A stretch of 64,000 nucleotides of DNA from Actinomadura chibensis NBRC 106107 (GTDB lineage: Bacteria > Actinomycetota > Actinomycetes > Streptosporangiales > Streptosporangiaceae). The translations under genes and the position numbers were made by a program. Positions 15,984 to 24,354 of the stretch are shown in pieces. Each line of letters begins with the position of its first letter. Positions within the stretch are counted from its first letter, which is position 1. The stretch spans positions 62,001-126,000 of the forward strand of contig NZ_BCQP01000004.1 of NCBI RefSeq assembly GCF_001552135.1, written 5' to 3'. The notes beneath the pieces are model-generated. The model saw nothing but the letters and a program-made list of their open reading frames with translations, had not been told where the DNA came from and searched no databases.

Positions 15984-17740
15984 CCGCGCGCCGTCGCCGC
16001 CGGGCAGGACGGGGCGTGCCAGCTCACCCAGCCGTCCGGTCCCGTCCGGCCCGTGTGCGGGCGCCACCCGGCCGGGTGGCCGGGCCAGGACGCCTCGGGC
16101 GGCGTCCCGTCCGGCAGGGCGACGACGACCGTGCACACGCCCTTCGCGGGCGGGCGCCCGGCGCGGACGTCGACGCGGTCGACGCGCGTCCACCACACCG
16201 GGTGCATGAGCTTGATCCGGGCGACCCAGGTGAGCGACACGTCCGCGGCGACGCCGCCCGCCGCCGGGCCCGGGAACGGCGGCGGCGGGGTCTCGCGGCG
16301 CGGCGCCGGCCCCATCGCGGACGTCAGCGCCGCCAGGCCGACCGCCGCGAGCGCGGCGGCCATGGCGGGCGCGGCGCGGCGTCCGCCCAGCCTGGACAGC
16401 GCGAGGAAGCAGCAGAGCAGCCCGCACGCCGCGAGCGTCGCCTCCTGGAGGTGCAGCGCGGCCCGGTCGCCGGTCAGGAACATGACCTCCGGGAAGTCGA
16501 AGCCGATGAACTTGTGGGTGCGGAGCCGCTCGCCCGCGTAGGCGGTGACGCACAGCCCGGCGACCTCCGCGGTGAGCACCGCCGCCGCCGTCAGCCGGAG
16601 CGCCGCCCGGCCGCGCGACCGGGCGAGCGCCGCCGCGCCCGCCAGCGTGTACACGAGGGCCACGCACGACAGGTACCGGCCGTAGGCGAAGTTGCCGACC
16701 CGGTGCTCGTCGGCGAGGGCGGCGGACGAGGCGTAGGCGATCCCGAGGGTCGCGGCGAGCACGACGGCCGCCATCGTCCGGTCGGCGGCGGACGCGCGGC
16801 GGCGGACGAGCACCGCCGCGAAGGCGACGAGCCCCGCCCCGGCGAGCCCCCAGGTGGAGACGATGAGGTACCAGACCTGCCCCGTCGCGCCCGACAGCGC
16901 CCACTCCTGGCCGGGCACCGAGGTGAGCCGCGACTCCAGCGTCCCGGCGAGGTCGCGCGCGCCGCCCGGGTACAGCGCGGCCCGGACCTGTGCGTTCAGC
17001 GCCGTGCCCGCCGCGAGCCCGGCCGCCGCGGCGCAGCCCCCGGCGGCAGCCGCGCGGACGCTCCGCCGCGTGACCGCCACCGCGATCAGCGCGCCCACGT
17101 GGACGGCGAGCAGCACCGTCCCGCGCGTGTGGACGGCCGCCGCGTACGACGCCGCGAGGCTCGCGGCGACCGCGTCCACGGCCCGGCCGCGCCGGGCGAA
17201 CCGGTCGAGCGCCAGCAGCCAGGCGAGCACCAGCGTCGGCAGGACGGCGTCCGCGAGCGCGAACGCGCCGAAGAACGCCGTCGCGGGCAGCAGCGCCGCC
17301 GCGAACGCGACGGGCGCCGCCGCCCGGCGGCCGAACCCGAACCGGCGCGCCGCCGCGTACCCGAGCGGGAACAGCAGCGCGCCCAGCACCGCGTTGATCC
17401 CCATGACCAGCGCGTACACCGTCGCCGGGTCGCGCGCGAACCAGTACGCGGGGGACAGCAGCAGCGGGTACCCGCCCTGGTAGAACGTGTGCCCGGTCAG
17501 GTCGCCGCCCGGCCCGCCGGCGAGCCACCGGGCCGCGACGAGGTAGCCGGTCTCGTCCGGGTCGGCGGCGGGGCCCGTCCGGGCGCGGGCGAACCAGAGC
17601 CGGACGAGCACCTGCGCGACGGTCCCCGCGACGAGCAGCCACGGCAGGGCCCGGGGCCGCCGCGCGGGACGCGGGGGAGCGGGCGCGGCCGAGCCGGCCG
17701 GGATCCGGGGCGGGGCGATGGCGAGCGTCATGGCGTCCAC
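15977..17740 (-). CDS. Polytopic membrane protein, GT-C glycosyltransferase-like
   Basis: 587 residues with roughly 11-12 hydrophobic helices and a C-terminal extracytoplasmic domain (about 480-587). After the first helix comes ARTGPAADPDETGYLVAARWLAGG, an acidic luminal loop like those carrying the catalytic Asp/Glu of GT-C glycosyltransferases (ArnT/PMT class). It may transfer a sugar from a polyprenyl carrier to a cell-envelope acceptor, but no specific family is certain. The start could be the Met at residue 1 or 4. It stands between convergent baeRF3 and the divergent response regulator at 17815. Confidence 0.7.
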   Translation of the reverse strand: MDAMTLAIAPPRIPAGSAAPAPPRPARRPRALPWLLVAGTVAQVLVRLWFARARTGPAADPDETGYLVAARWLAGGPGGDLTGHTFYQGGYPLLLSPAYWFARDPATVYALVMGINAVLGALLFPLGYAAARRFGFGRRAAAPVAFAAALLPATAFFGAFALADAVLPTLVLAWLLALDRFARRGRAVDAVAASLAASYAAAVHTRGTVLLAVHVGALIAVAVTRRSVRAAAAGGCAAAAGLAAGTALNAQVRAALYPGGARDLAGTLESRLTSVPGQEWALSGATGQVWYLIVSTWGLAGAGLVAFAAVLVRRRASAADRTMAAVVLAATLGIAYASSAALADEHRVGNFAYGRYLSCVALVYTLAGAAALARSRGRAALRLTAAAVLTAEVAGLCVTAYAGERLRTHKFIGFDFPEVMFLTGDRAALHLQEATLAACGLLCCFLALSRLGGRRAAPAMAAALAAVGLAALTSAMGPAPRRETPPPPFPGPAAGGVAADVSLTWVARIKLMHPVWWTRVDRVDVRAGRPPAKGVCTVVVALPDGTPPEASWPGHPAGWRPHTGRTGPDGWVSWHAPSCPAATARGQ

Positions 17741-17814
17741 CGTCCGCGCGCACTGTCATGATCTTGTCTGCGCGATGTCCGGATCCTGTGACACTCGGCT
17801 GGGGACGATCAACG

Positions 17815-18522
17815 GTGGCGAATAATGTCCGGGTGGCGAGCATTCTCTTCGTGGAGGACGATCCGTCCGCCCGGACCGCCCTGGAACTGGCCCTCACCCG
17901 CCAGGGGCACGGCGTCACGTCCCGCGCGACCGGCGAGGACGGGCTCGCGGCGCTGCGGGCCCGCCGTCCCGAGATCGCGATCCTGGACGTGATGCTCCCC
18001 GGCGTCGACGGCATCGAGGTGTGCCGCCGGATCCGCCGCGACGACCTGTGCGGCGGCGGGGCGCTCCCGGTGATCCTGCTGACCGCGCGCGGCGACGACC
18101 TCGACGTCGTCCTCGGCCTGGAGGCGGGCGCGGACGACTACGTGGTGAAGCCGGTCGAGCCGCGGGTGCTGGACGCCCGCATCCGCGCCGTGCTGCGGCG
18201 CGCCGACCACACCCTCGTCGACCGCTCCGCCTACGGCGACCTCGTCATCGACCGGACGTCGCTGAAGGTCACCAAGGCCGGGGCCGACCTGCGCCTCACC
18301 CCGACCGAGCTGCGGCTGCTGCTGGAGCTCGCGCGCCGCCCCGGCCAGGCGCTGACCCGCCAGCACCTGCTCGCCGAGGTGTGGGAGCACACCTATCCGG
18401 GCGACTCGCGGCTGGTGGACGCCTGCGTGCAGCGCCTCCGCGCCAAGATCGAGGACGAGCCCGCCGAGCCGCGGCTGATCGAGACCGTCCGGGGCTTCGG
18501 CTACCGGTTCGCCGCGCCGTGA
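17815..18522 (+). CDS. OmpR-family response regulator
   Basis: 235-residue regulator with receiver domain (about 1-120): acidic pocket EDD, phospho-acceptor Asp58 in IAILDVMLPG, Thr in VILLTARGDD, Lys in DDYVVKPVEP. The winged helix at about 135-235 has LRLTPTELRLLLELARRPGQALTRQHLLAEVW and LIETVRGFGYRF. The GTG at 17815 is favoured over upstream and downstream alternatives because GGGGACG lies 8 bases before it. It is followed 16 bases later by its kinase and then a GerMN protein, an arrangement like MtrA-MtrB-LpqB or CseB-CseC systems that monitor the cell envelope. Confidence 0.93.
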   Translation: MANNVRVASILFVEDDPSARTALELALTRQGHGVTSRATGEDGLAALRARRPEIAILDVMLPGVDGIEVCRRIRRDDLCGGGALPVILLTARGDDLDVVLGLEAGADDYVVKPVEPRVLDARIRAVLRRADHTLVDRSAYGDLVIDRTSLKVTKAGADLRLTPTELRLLLELARRPGQALTRQHLLAEVWEHTYPGDSRLVDACVQRLRAKIEDEPAEPRLIETVRGFGYRFAAP

Positions 18523-18538
18523 CCGGCCGGGGACGCCC

Positions 18539-20002
18539 ATGACCGGCCGGGGCCGCCCGTGGTCGGTCGGGCTGCGGGTGCGGCTGGCGGCGGCGTTCAC
18601 CGCGGTCGCGCTGTTCGCCGCGCTGCTCGCGTCCGGGATCTCCTACGTCCTGCTCAGGCGGCTGATGCTGCAGCGGGCGCAGGACGCGGTGCTGACCGAC
18701 GTCCGCGACACCCTCGCCCGGCAGATCCCGCCGCAGCTCCCGCCGGACACGGACGGGCTCGTCCGCGCGCAGCTCGCGGACGCCCTGGCGGGCCCCGGCC
18801 GCAGCGTCGCCGCGGTGCCCGTGCCGCTGGACGGCCGCCTGGTCCTCCCCGACCCGCCGCAGCTTGACGTGCCGGTCAGCCCCGAGTTCGCCCGCCGCGC
18901 GGTCGACGGGATGGTGTTCCAGCGGATGATCTGGCACGGCAGGCCCTACCTGCTCGTCGGCGCGCGCGTCACCGGCTACCTGACGACGGTCGACGAGCCG
19001 TGGCGGACGACCCCGCCGATGGTGTTCGTGTCGGCGAGCCTCAGCCGGGAGGCCGCCGACCTGCGGCTGTTCACCCGCGCGCTGCTGGTCGCGGACGCCG
19101 CCGCGCTGGTCGCCGCGCTCGCCCTCGCGCTGCTCGCGACCGGCGGGGTGCTGCGCCCGGTCCGCCGCCTCGGCGCCGCCGCCCGCGCGCTCGGCGCGGG
19201 CGACCTGAAGACGCGGGTGGCCGTGCGCGGCGGCGACGAGCTGGCCGACCTCGCCCGGACGTTCAACGCCACCGCCGAGGCGCTGGAGCGGACGGTGACC
19301 GAGCTGCGCGCGATGGAGGCCGCGTCCCGCCGGTTCGTCGCGGACGTCTCGCACGAGCTGCGCACGCCGCTGACCTCGATGGTCGCGATGACCGACCTGC
19401 TCGCGGAGGAGGCCGCGGCGGCGGGCGGCGGCACCGGCGGCGGCACCGCGGCCCGGCTCGTCGCGGGCGAGACCCGGCGGCTCGGGCAGCTCGTCGAGCA
19501 CCTGATCGAGATCAGCCGGTTCGACGCGGGCGCGGCCGCGCTCGTCCTCGACGACGTGGACGTCGCCGCCGCCGTCGCGGCCACCCTCCGGGCGCGCGGC
19601 TGGCACGACGAGGTCGCCGTGGAGGGCCCGTCCGGCCTGTTCGCCCGCCTCGACCCGCGCCGGTTCGACGTGATCGTCGCGAACCTCGCCGGGAACGCGC
19701 TGAAGCACGGCCGCCCGCCGGTCGCGCTGCGCTTCGGCCGCGCCGAGCGGGACGGCGCGGCGGGCGTGGAGGTCGTCGTGTCCGACCGCGGCCCCGGCCT
19801 GCCGGACGACCTGCTCCCCGTGGTCTTCGACCGGTTCGTCAAGTCGGAGGCGGCGCGCTCGCGCAGCGAGGGCAGCGGCCTCGGCCTGTCCATCGCCAGG
19901 GAGAACGCGGTCCTGCACGGCGGCGCCCTGGACGCCGCCAACGCCCCGGGCGGCGGCGCCGTCTTCACCCTGTGGCTCCCCGAAGGGCAGGACCCCTCAT
20001 GA
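18539..20002 (+). CDS. HAMP-domain sensor histidine kinase
   Basis: 487 residues: an N-terminal transmembrane helix (about 12-35), an extracytoplasmic sensor of about 140 residues, a second helix (about 180-205), then HAMP (RPVRRLGAAARALGAGDLKTRV). The HisKA box RRFVADVSHELRTPLTSM has its His at about 272. ATPase motifs are LAGNALKHG, DRGPGLPDD and SGLGLSIA. It is paired with the OmpR-type regulator just upstream. Its stop overlaps the next start in ATGA, so the GerMN protein is translationally coupled. The sensor domain is not a recognised ligand-binding fold. Confidence 0.95.
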   Translation: MTGRGRPWSVGLRVRLAAAFTAVALFAALLASGISYVLLRRLMLQRAQDAVLTDVRDTLARQIPPQLPPDTDGLVRAQLADALAGPGRSVAAVPVPLDGRLVLPDPPQLDVPVSPEFARRAVDGMVFQRMIWHGRPYLLVGARVTGYLTTVDEPWRTTPPMVFVSASLSREAADLRLFTRALLVADAAALVAALALALLATGGVLRPVRRLGAAARALGAGDLKTRVAVRGGDELADLARTFNATAEALERTVTELRAMEAASRRFVADVSHELRTPLTSMVAMTDLLAEEAAAAGGGTGGGTAARLVAGETRRLGQLVEHLIEISRFDAGAAALVLDDVDVAAAVAATLRARGWHDEVAVEGPSGLFARLDPRRFDVIVANLAGNALKHGRPPVALRFGRAERDGAAGVEVVVSDRGPGLPDDLLPVVFDRFVKSEAARSRSEGSGLGLSIARENAVLHGGALDAANAPGGGAVFTLWLPEGQDPS

Positions 20003-20589
20003 GGCGCCGGCCATGGACGCTCACCCGGCCGCGCAAGGCGCTCGCCCTGCTCGTCGCGGCGGCGGCGCTCGCGGCCGTGGCGGCCCGGGTCGTCCCGGCG
20101 CCGGGCGGCCTCGGCGTCCAGCCGACCGGGATCATCGGCGCGGGCAGCCCGCCGGTCGCGGCGGGCAAGGCCGCGACCATCACCGTCTACCTGGTGAGGG
20201 GCGGCATGCTGGTCCCGGTGGTCCGGCCGGGGCTGCCCGGCCAGCCGTACCTGAGCATCGCGCAGCTCCGCGTCCCGGCGACGTCGGCGGAACGGCGCAA
20301 GGGCCTGCGCACCACGGTGCCGCCGGACCGGGAGATCGTGGTGCGGCCGGGCGGCCCGCCGGGCGACCTCATCGTCGACCTGACCGTCGCCACCGGCCGG
20401 ACGGCCGCCGGCGCCCGGCTCACCGAGCGCGAGCTCGGCTGGCCGAGGACCGCGCTCGCGCAGCTCGCGTGCACCGCGCAGACCGTCCCCGGCGTGAAGC
20501 GCGTCGTGCTCGTCGCCACGGGGAACGACGAGGTCATCCGGCCGTGGAAGGTGCTGGTCTGCGGCGAGTTCGCCGACCTGCTGGGCTGA
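19999..20589 (+). CDS. GerMN-domain secreted or membrane-anchored protein
   Basis: 196 residues: a basic start MRRRPWTLTRPRKA, a hydrophobic segment (about 16-33), then a GerMN-like domain with AATITVYLVRGGMLVPVVR, TSAERRKGLRTTVPPD and ELGWPRTALAQLACTAQTVPGVKRVVL. GerMN domains occur in LpqB of the MtrAB-LpqB system and in germination proteins, and are thought to interact with envelope components or kinases. Unlike LpqB it lacks a lipobox Cys and the beta-propeller. ATGA overlap with the kinase implies a partner or modulator of that kinase; this is inference. Confidence 0.78.
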   Translation: MRRRPWTLTRPRKALALLVAAAALAAVAARVVPAPGGLGVQPTGIIGAGSPPVAAGKAATITVYLVRGGMLVPVVRPGLPGQPYLSIAQLRVPATSAERRKGLRTTVPPDREIVVRPGGPPGDLIVDLTVATGRTAAGARLTERELGWPRTALAQLACTAQTVPGVKRVVLVATGNDEVIRPWKVLVCGEFADLLG

Positions 20590-21306
20590 TCAGCCGCGGG
20601 TCAGCCACTGGGTGGTCGTGTCGCCGAGCACCGACCGGACGGCGAGGACGGCGATGCCGAGCGTGAGGACGGGCATCACCACCCACCGCTCCACCTTGCC
20701 GTCCGTCTTCGGGATGACCGGGACGTCGATCCGGTACGGCAGCGGCCAGAACACCGGGCAGCCCCGCGGCGTCAGGCAGTCGCCGACGACGTGCGCGAAG
20801 CAGCCGAGCCCGACCGCGAACCCGACGAAGCTCATGTCGATGTTGTGCATCAGCCAGACCGCGACGAGGGCGAGCGCGCAGTCGGCGAGCGCCGACTGCG
20901 GCTCCCTGCCCTCGAAGTCGAGCCCGATCCCGCGCAGCCCGAGGCCGACGATCATGAACAGGCAGGCCCACCAGGCGTAGACGTAGTGGGTGGCGAGGTA
21001 GTCCATCGCGAGGCCCATCGCGACGGCGAACAGGATCGAGTGGGTGGCGTGCCGGTGCCCGCCCGACAGCTTGCCGATCCACTTGCACATGTGGTGCGTG
21101 ATGGGCCCGAACGTGTTGGCGATGCGTCCGTTGTGGTGGTCGATGTCGGGCAGGATCGCCGCGCCCGCGCAGACGACGGCGCCCGCCGCGACCTGCTCCG
21201 CCGACAGCGACACCGCGTGGTCGCCGAGCAGCCCCTCCTGCGCGATCACCGGCACGGCGGCGAGCCATGCCAGCGCCCCGCTGAGGGCGTGCGTCTTGCC
21301 CATCAT
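20590..21306 (-). CDS. YdjM/DUF457-family membrane-bound metal-dependent hydrolase
   Basis: 238 residues with about five to six transmembrane helices and the family's metal-ligand motifs: MGKTHALSG (His near 6), ILPDIDHHNGRI (about 51-62), GGHRHATHSILFA (about 82-94) and FAHVVGDCLTPRG (about 171-183). Members are annotated as membrane-bound metal hydrolases; the physiological substrate is unknown. Two adjacent Met codons could start it. It is convergent with the GerMN gene with no gap, so shared termination is likely. Confidence 0.88.
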   Translation of the reverse strand: MMGKTHALSGALAWLAAVPVIAQEGLLGDHAVSLSAEQVAAGAVVCAGAAILPDIDHHNGRIANTFGPITHHMCKWIGKLSGGHRHATHSILFAVAMGLAMDYLATHYVYAWWACLFMIVGLGLRGIGLDFEGREPQSALADCALALVAVWLMHNIDMSFVGFAVGLGCFAHVVGDCLTPRGCPVFWPLPYRIDVPVIPKTDGKVERWVVMPVLTLGIAVLAVRSVLGDTTTQWLTRG

Positions 21307-21479
21307 CTGCAGTTGTCCCCGCTTCCAGACCCGTCCCCGCCGCCCGCCTCAGGGCGGGACTCTAGCCCGCCGCCGTCGCATTTCAGCGGCGGCGCGCCGA
21401 AGGGGCGCTTAGCCCGTTTGATGGCGGACGGACGGGCCCGGTTCCGTCCGCCCACGCGAGGTTCGGGTGGCCTTCGCGG

Positions 21480-21830
21480 TCAGCCGGCGTGGCTCTCGCG
21501 GGACGCGACGACGGCCTCGACGTTCTCCTCCGCCCAGTCGGCGATGGCCTCGATGGGCGTCTGCAGCGACCTGCCGAGCGGCGTCAGCGCGTACTCGACC
21601 CGGGGCGGCACCTCGGGGAACACCGTCCGGGTGAGGAGGCCGTCGCGCTCCATCGCGCGGAGCGTCTGGGTGAGCACCTTCGGCGTGACGCCGCCGATCC
21701 GGTCGCGCAGCCGGGTGAACCGGCTCGGGCCGTCGCAGAGGCTCAGCACGACGAGCACCGACCACTTGTCGCCGATGCGGTCGAGGACGAGGCGGGTCGG
21801 GCAGTCCGGATCGAACGCGTCACCCTTCAT
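21480..21830 (-). CDS. HxlR-family winged-helix transcriptional regulator
   Basis: 116 residues with the HxlR core: CPTRLVLDRIGDKWSVLVVLSLCDGPSRFTRLRDRIGGVTPKVLTQTLRAMERDGLLTR. The next stretch VPPRVEYALTPLGRSL forms the wing. The initial Asp-Cys-Pro cysteine, at residue 9, is where many HxlR proteins sense electrophiles or redox. The ATG at 21830 gives the usual start; an extension to 21911 would swallow the promoter region. It is divergent from an NAD(P)-binding oxidoreductase, its likely target, with two palindromes between them. Confidence 0.92.
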   Translation of the reverse strand: MKGDAFDPDCPTRLVLDRIGDKWSVLVVLSLCDGPSRFTRLRDRIGGVTPKVLTQTLRAMERDGLLTRTVFPEVPPRVEYALTPLGRSLQTPIEAIADWAEENVEAVVASRESHAG

Positions 21831-21868
21831 GGTTTCCGAAGGGTACCAAAGGTTCGTTGTAGTAACCA

Positions 21869-21883
21869 GTATCCAATGGATAC
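21869..21883. promoter_or_regulatory. Probable HxlR operator palindrome
   Basis: GTATCC-AAT-GGATAC is a perfect 6-bp-arm palindrome midway between the divergent HxlR and oxidoreductase genes. A second perfect repeat CGTTC-TCGC-GAACG lies at 21887-21900. Position suggests operator sites for the HxlR protein; binding is inferred. Confidence 0.55.
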
Positions 21884-21940
21884 CGTCGTTCTCGCGAACG
21901 ACCATGATCAACGACGTTCGATGACTCCCAAGGAGGACCG

Positions 21941-22564
21941 ATGAGGATTCTCGTGATCGGCGAGACCGGGATGATCGGCAGCCGGGTCTCGGCGGAGGCG
22001 CTCGGCCGGGGCCACTCCGTCTCCGGCATGACCCGCAGCGGGGCGGAGGGGACGGCCCCCGGCGAGGCGAGCGACGCGGAGGCGGTCGCCCGGTACGCCG
22101 CGGACCACGACGCCGTCGTGCTGGCGATCGCCCCGCCCCGCGACGGATCGGAGGCGACCGGCCCGCTGCTCGCCGCCGGGCGCGGCGTGCTCGACGGGCT
22201 GCGCCGGGCCGGGGTCCGGCGGCTGGTCGTGGTCGGCGGGGCGGGCAGCCTGGAGGTCGCGCCCGGCGTCCGGCTGGTCGACACTCCCGAGTTCCCCGCC
22301 GAGTACAAGGGCGAGGCCCTCGCCCAGGACGCCCTGCTGGAGCTGATCCGCGCCGAGGCGGACGACCTGGACTGGACCTACGTGTCCCCGCCCGCGGTGA
22401 TCCAGCCCGGCGAGCGCACCGGCGAGTTCCGGACCGGCGGCGACGCGCTGCTCACCGACGCCGACGGCAACAGCGCCATCAGCGCCGAGGACTACGCGGT
22501 CGCGGTCGTGGACGAACTGGAGAAGAACCAGGCCGTCCGCCGCCGCATCACCGTCGCCTACTGA
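21941..22564 (+). CDS. NAD(P)-binding atypical SDR (NmrA-like) oxidoreductase
   Basis: 207 residues with an N-terminal Rossmann glycine motif MRILVIGETGMIGSRVSAEALGRGH, where Arg-Ser after strand 2 suggests NADP(H). Further motifs are VVLAIAPPRDG, GVRRLVVVGGAGSLEVAPG (about 85-103) and LDWTYVSPPAVIQPG (about 143-157), characteristic of atypical SDRs that reduce quinones or act as redox sensors. AAGGAGG at 21930-21936 gives a strong translation start. Divergent HxlR control suggests induction by electrophiles such as quinones or aldehydes. Confidence 0.88.
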   Translation: MRILVIGETGMIGSRVSAEALGRGHSVSGMTRSGAEGTAPGEASDAEAVARYAADHDAVVLAIAPPRDGSEATGPLLAAGRGVLDGLRRAGVRRLVVVGGAGSLEVAPGVRLVDTPEFPAEYKGEALAQDALLELIRAEADDLDWTYVSPPAVIQPGERTGEFRTGGDALLTDADGNSAISAEDYAVAVVDELEKNQAVRRRITVAY

Positions 22565-23586
22565 GGCTCGGCGGGGACGAACCGCCAGGCGTCCGACTCC
22601 TCGCCCGGCTCGTAGGGGGAGTCGAGGCGCTTGGCGACGACCCCCGGCAGGCCCTGCGCGGCGGCGGCGTCCCGGACGGCGTCGCCGTCGCCGGGGTACC
22701 ACGGCGCGGTCTGCCAGCGCGGGCCCGACAGTTCGAGCCCGTCGAGCCGCTCCCGGCGCTCCCGGTACGGGACGTCCAGCAGCGGATGCCCGTCGAGGTG
22801 CAGCAGGTCGACGATCAGGTACGTCTCCCGGCCCTCCAGGACGGCGAGCTCGCCGTCCAGCAGCGCGGGCCGGGAGCCGAGCGCCGCGCCGAGCCGGGAG
22901 CCGAGCCCGCCGGGCCCGTCGACCGGACGGCCCCGGTCGTCGGTGAAGCGCGTCCGGCCGCCCTCGACGTAGGCGGCGAGGCGGCGCCCGCCCCACGCGA
23001 ACTCGAAGGCCCAGGCGTCCCGGTCGCGCGGCAGCCGCGCCCGCTCGACCGGGCGCATCGGGCGCACCGACTCCGGCAGCGGCTCGGCGTCCGGGTCGGC
23101 GGGCGGGTCCATCCGGTGGATCATCCAGTTCTTGCCGCGCGTCCGGAACAGCACGTACCGGCCGGACACCCGCGCGCCGCGGATCACGATCTTGACCTCG
23201 CGCTCGGACCACTTCTCCGTCTCGTAGGTGCCCGCGTCCCAGATGGTCATCGTCCCGGCGCCGTACTCGCCGCGCGGGATCTCGCCCTCGAACGTCGCGT
23301 ACTCCAGCGGATGGTCCTCGGTGCGGACGGCGAGGTGGTTCGTGTCCGGGCTCCACGGCAGGCCCTTCGGGACGGCCCACGACACGAGCACCCCGTCGCG
23401 TTCGAGGCGCAGGTCCCAGTGCAGGCTGGTCGCGTGGTGCTCCTGGACGACGAACGTGTCGTCGTCCCCGCGCGGCGCCGCCCGCGCTTCCGGCACGGGC
23501 TCCGGCGTCCGCCCCGCGTCCCGCCTGCCCCGGTACTCGGCGAGCCGGTCGCCGTCGTCGTCCTTCGTCCGCTTCTTCGGGGTCAC
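22558..23586 (-). CDS. LigD-like 3'-phosphoesterase with degenerate ATP-ligase domain
   Basis: 342 residues. Residues 40-150 are an intact LigD phosphoesterase domain: FVVQEHHATSLHWDLRLERDG, SWAVPKGLPWSP, EDHPLEYATFEGEIPRGEYGAGTM, retaining the His/Asp/Arg metal site. Residues 195-340 follow the ATP-dependent ligase adenylation fold (DAWAFEFAWGGRRLAA, LLDGELAVLEG, VDLLHLDGHPLLDVPY, GVVAKRLDSPYEPG). However, the motif I lysine (expected K in FEFKWDG) is Ala and the motif V W-K-K becomes AWRFVPAE. It is therefore probably a 3'-end-processing enzyme with a non-catalytic ligase-like domain, perhaps for DNA binding. It overlaps the oxidoreductase tail by 7 bases, convergently. Confidence 0.85.
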   Translation of the reverse strand: MTPKKRTKDDDGDRLAEYRGRRDAGRTPEPVPEARAAPRGDDDTFVVQEHHATSLHWDLRLERDGVLVSWAVPKGLPWSPDTNHLAVRTEDHPLEYATFEGEIPRGEYGAGTMTIWDAGTYETEKWSEREVKIVIRGARVSGRYVLFRTRGKNWMIHRMDPPADPDAEPLPESVRPMRPVERARLPRDRDAWAFEFAWGGRRLAAYVEGGRTRFTDDRGRPVDGPGGLGSRLGAALGSRPALLDGELAVLEGRETYLIVDLLHLDGHPLLDVPYRERRERLDGLELSGPRWQTAPWYPGDGDAVRDAAAAQGLPGVVAKRLDSPYEPGEESDAWRFVPAEPQ

Positions 23587-23605
23587 GCCCGGTTCGTACC
23601 CGCGA

Positions 23606-24295
23606 TCAGCGGATGAAGACGGCGTAGTCGGCGAGGTCGCCGGTGAGGGACGGCGGCAGCCCCGCCACCGCCGACAGCTCCTCGGCGGACATGAACCCGC
23701 CCGTCTCGGCCCGCACCCGCTCGATCCGCGCGGCCAGCTCCGGCGTGACGCCGGGCAGCAGCGTGAGGGCCTCCGGCGGGGCGTGGTTGACGTCGACGAG
23801 CCCGCCGTCGTTGTACTGGCGCGGCAGGTCGGGGCGCCCGATCCGCAGCTCCCTGGCGAGGCCCGGGTCGGACTCGGCGAGCGCCCGCGCCTTGTCGCGC
23901 AGCAGCCGCCGCCGCTTGACGCGCTCGACCACGGCCTCGTTGTCGACCGCCGACAGCCCGTGCGGGTCGAACACGCGGCGCCGGATGATGAACGCGTGCG
24001 CGCAGCCCACCACGGCGAGGACGAACATCAGCATCCCGACGAAGCGCTCGGAGCCGCCGTCCTTGCCCATGTCCGGCAGCAGGACCATCATCAGCGCGAA
24101 CACGCCGATGTAGACCGTGGTGGACACCAGCAGGTGCGCGCTGCGCCGCCACACCGCCGCCGCCGCGAAGGTGAACGGCGTGGCGTAGCCGAGGGTCAGG
24201 AACGGCAGCGCCGCCCACGTCACGCTGAGCGCCGCGCGCCCCGGCGGCATGCTGTCGGAGGGGACCCTCGGCTCGTACGGCGCTGGGGCGTTCAT
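23606..24295 (-). CDS. Membrane protein with C-terminal helix-hairpin-helix domain
   Basis: 229 residues: three hydrophobic helices in about 22-105, a basic linker (IIRRRVFDPHGLSAVDNEAVVERVKRRRLLRDKARAL), then a ComEA-like helix-hairpin-helix pair VDVNHAPPEALTLLPGVTPELAARIERVRAETGGFMSAEELSAVAGL (about 168-215). This domain in ComEA binds DNA, but here it faces the cytoplasm if the basic linker follows the positive-inside rule, so competence is not implied. It lies 19 bases upstream of the LigD-like gene on the same strand, suggesting cotranscription. Confidence 0.78.
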   Translation of the reverse strand: MNAPAPYEPRVPSDSMPPGRAALSVTWAALPFLTLGYATPFTFAAAAVWRRSAHLLVSTTVYIGVFALMMVLLPDMGKDGGSERFVGMLMFVLAVVGCAHAFIIRRRVFDPHGLSAVDNEAVVERVKRRRLLRDKARALAESDPGLARELRIGRPDLPRQYNDGGLVDVNHAPPEALTLLPGVTPELAARIERVRAETGGFMSAEELSAVAGLPPSLTGDLADYAVFIR

Positions 24296-24354
24296 CTCTC
24301 GAGGGTCTCCCGGCCGGATGTGGACGTGAATCGGACTCTAGATCAACAGATCGG

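Noticed and set aside
14844-18014. A 1056-residue minus-strand frame across baeRF3 and the glycosyltransferase-like gene
   Set aside because: It crosses two real genes in the wrong frames and is repetitive in composition; the true protein on this strand is the frame ending at 15977.
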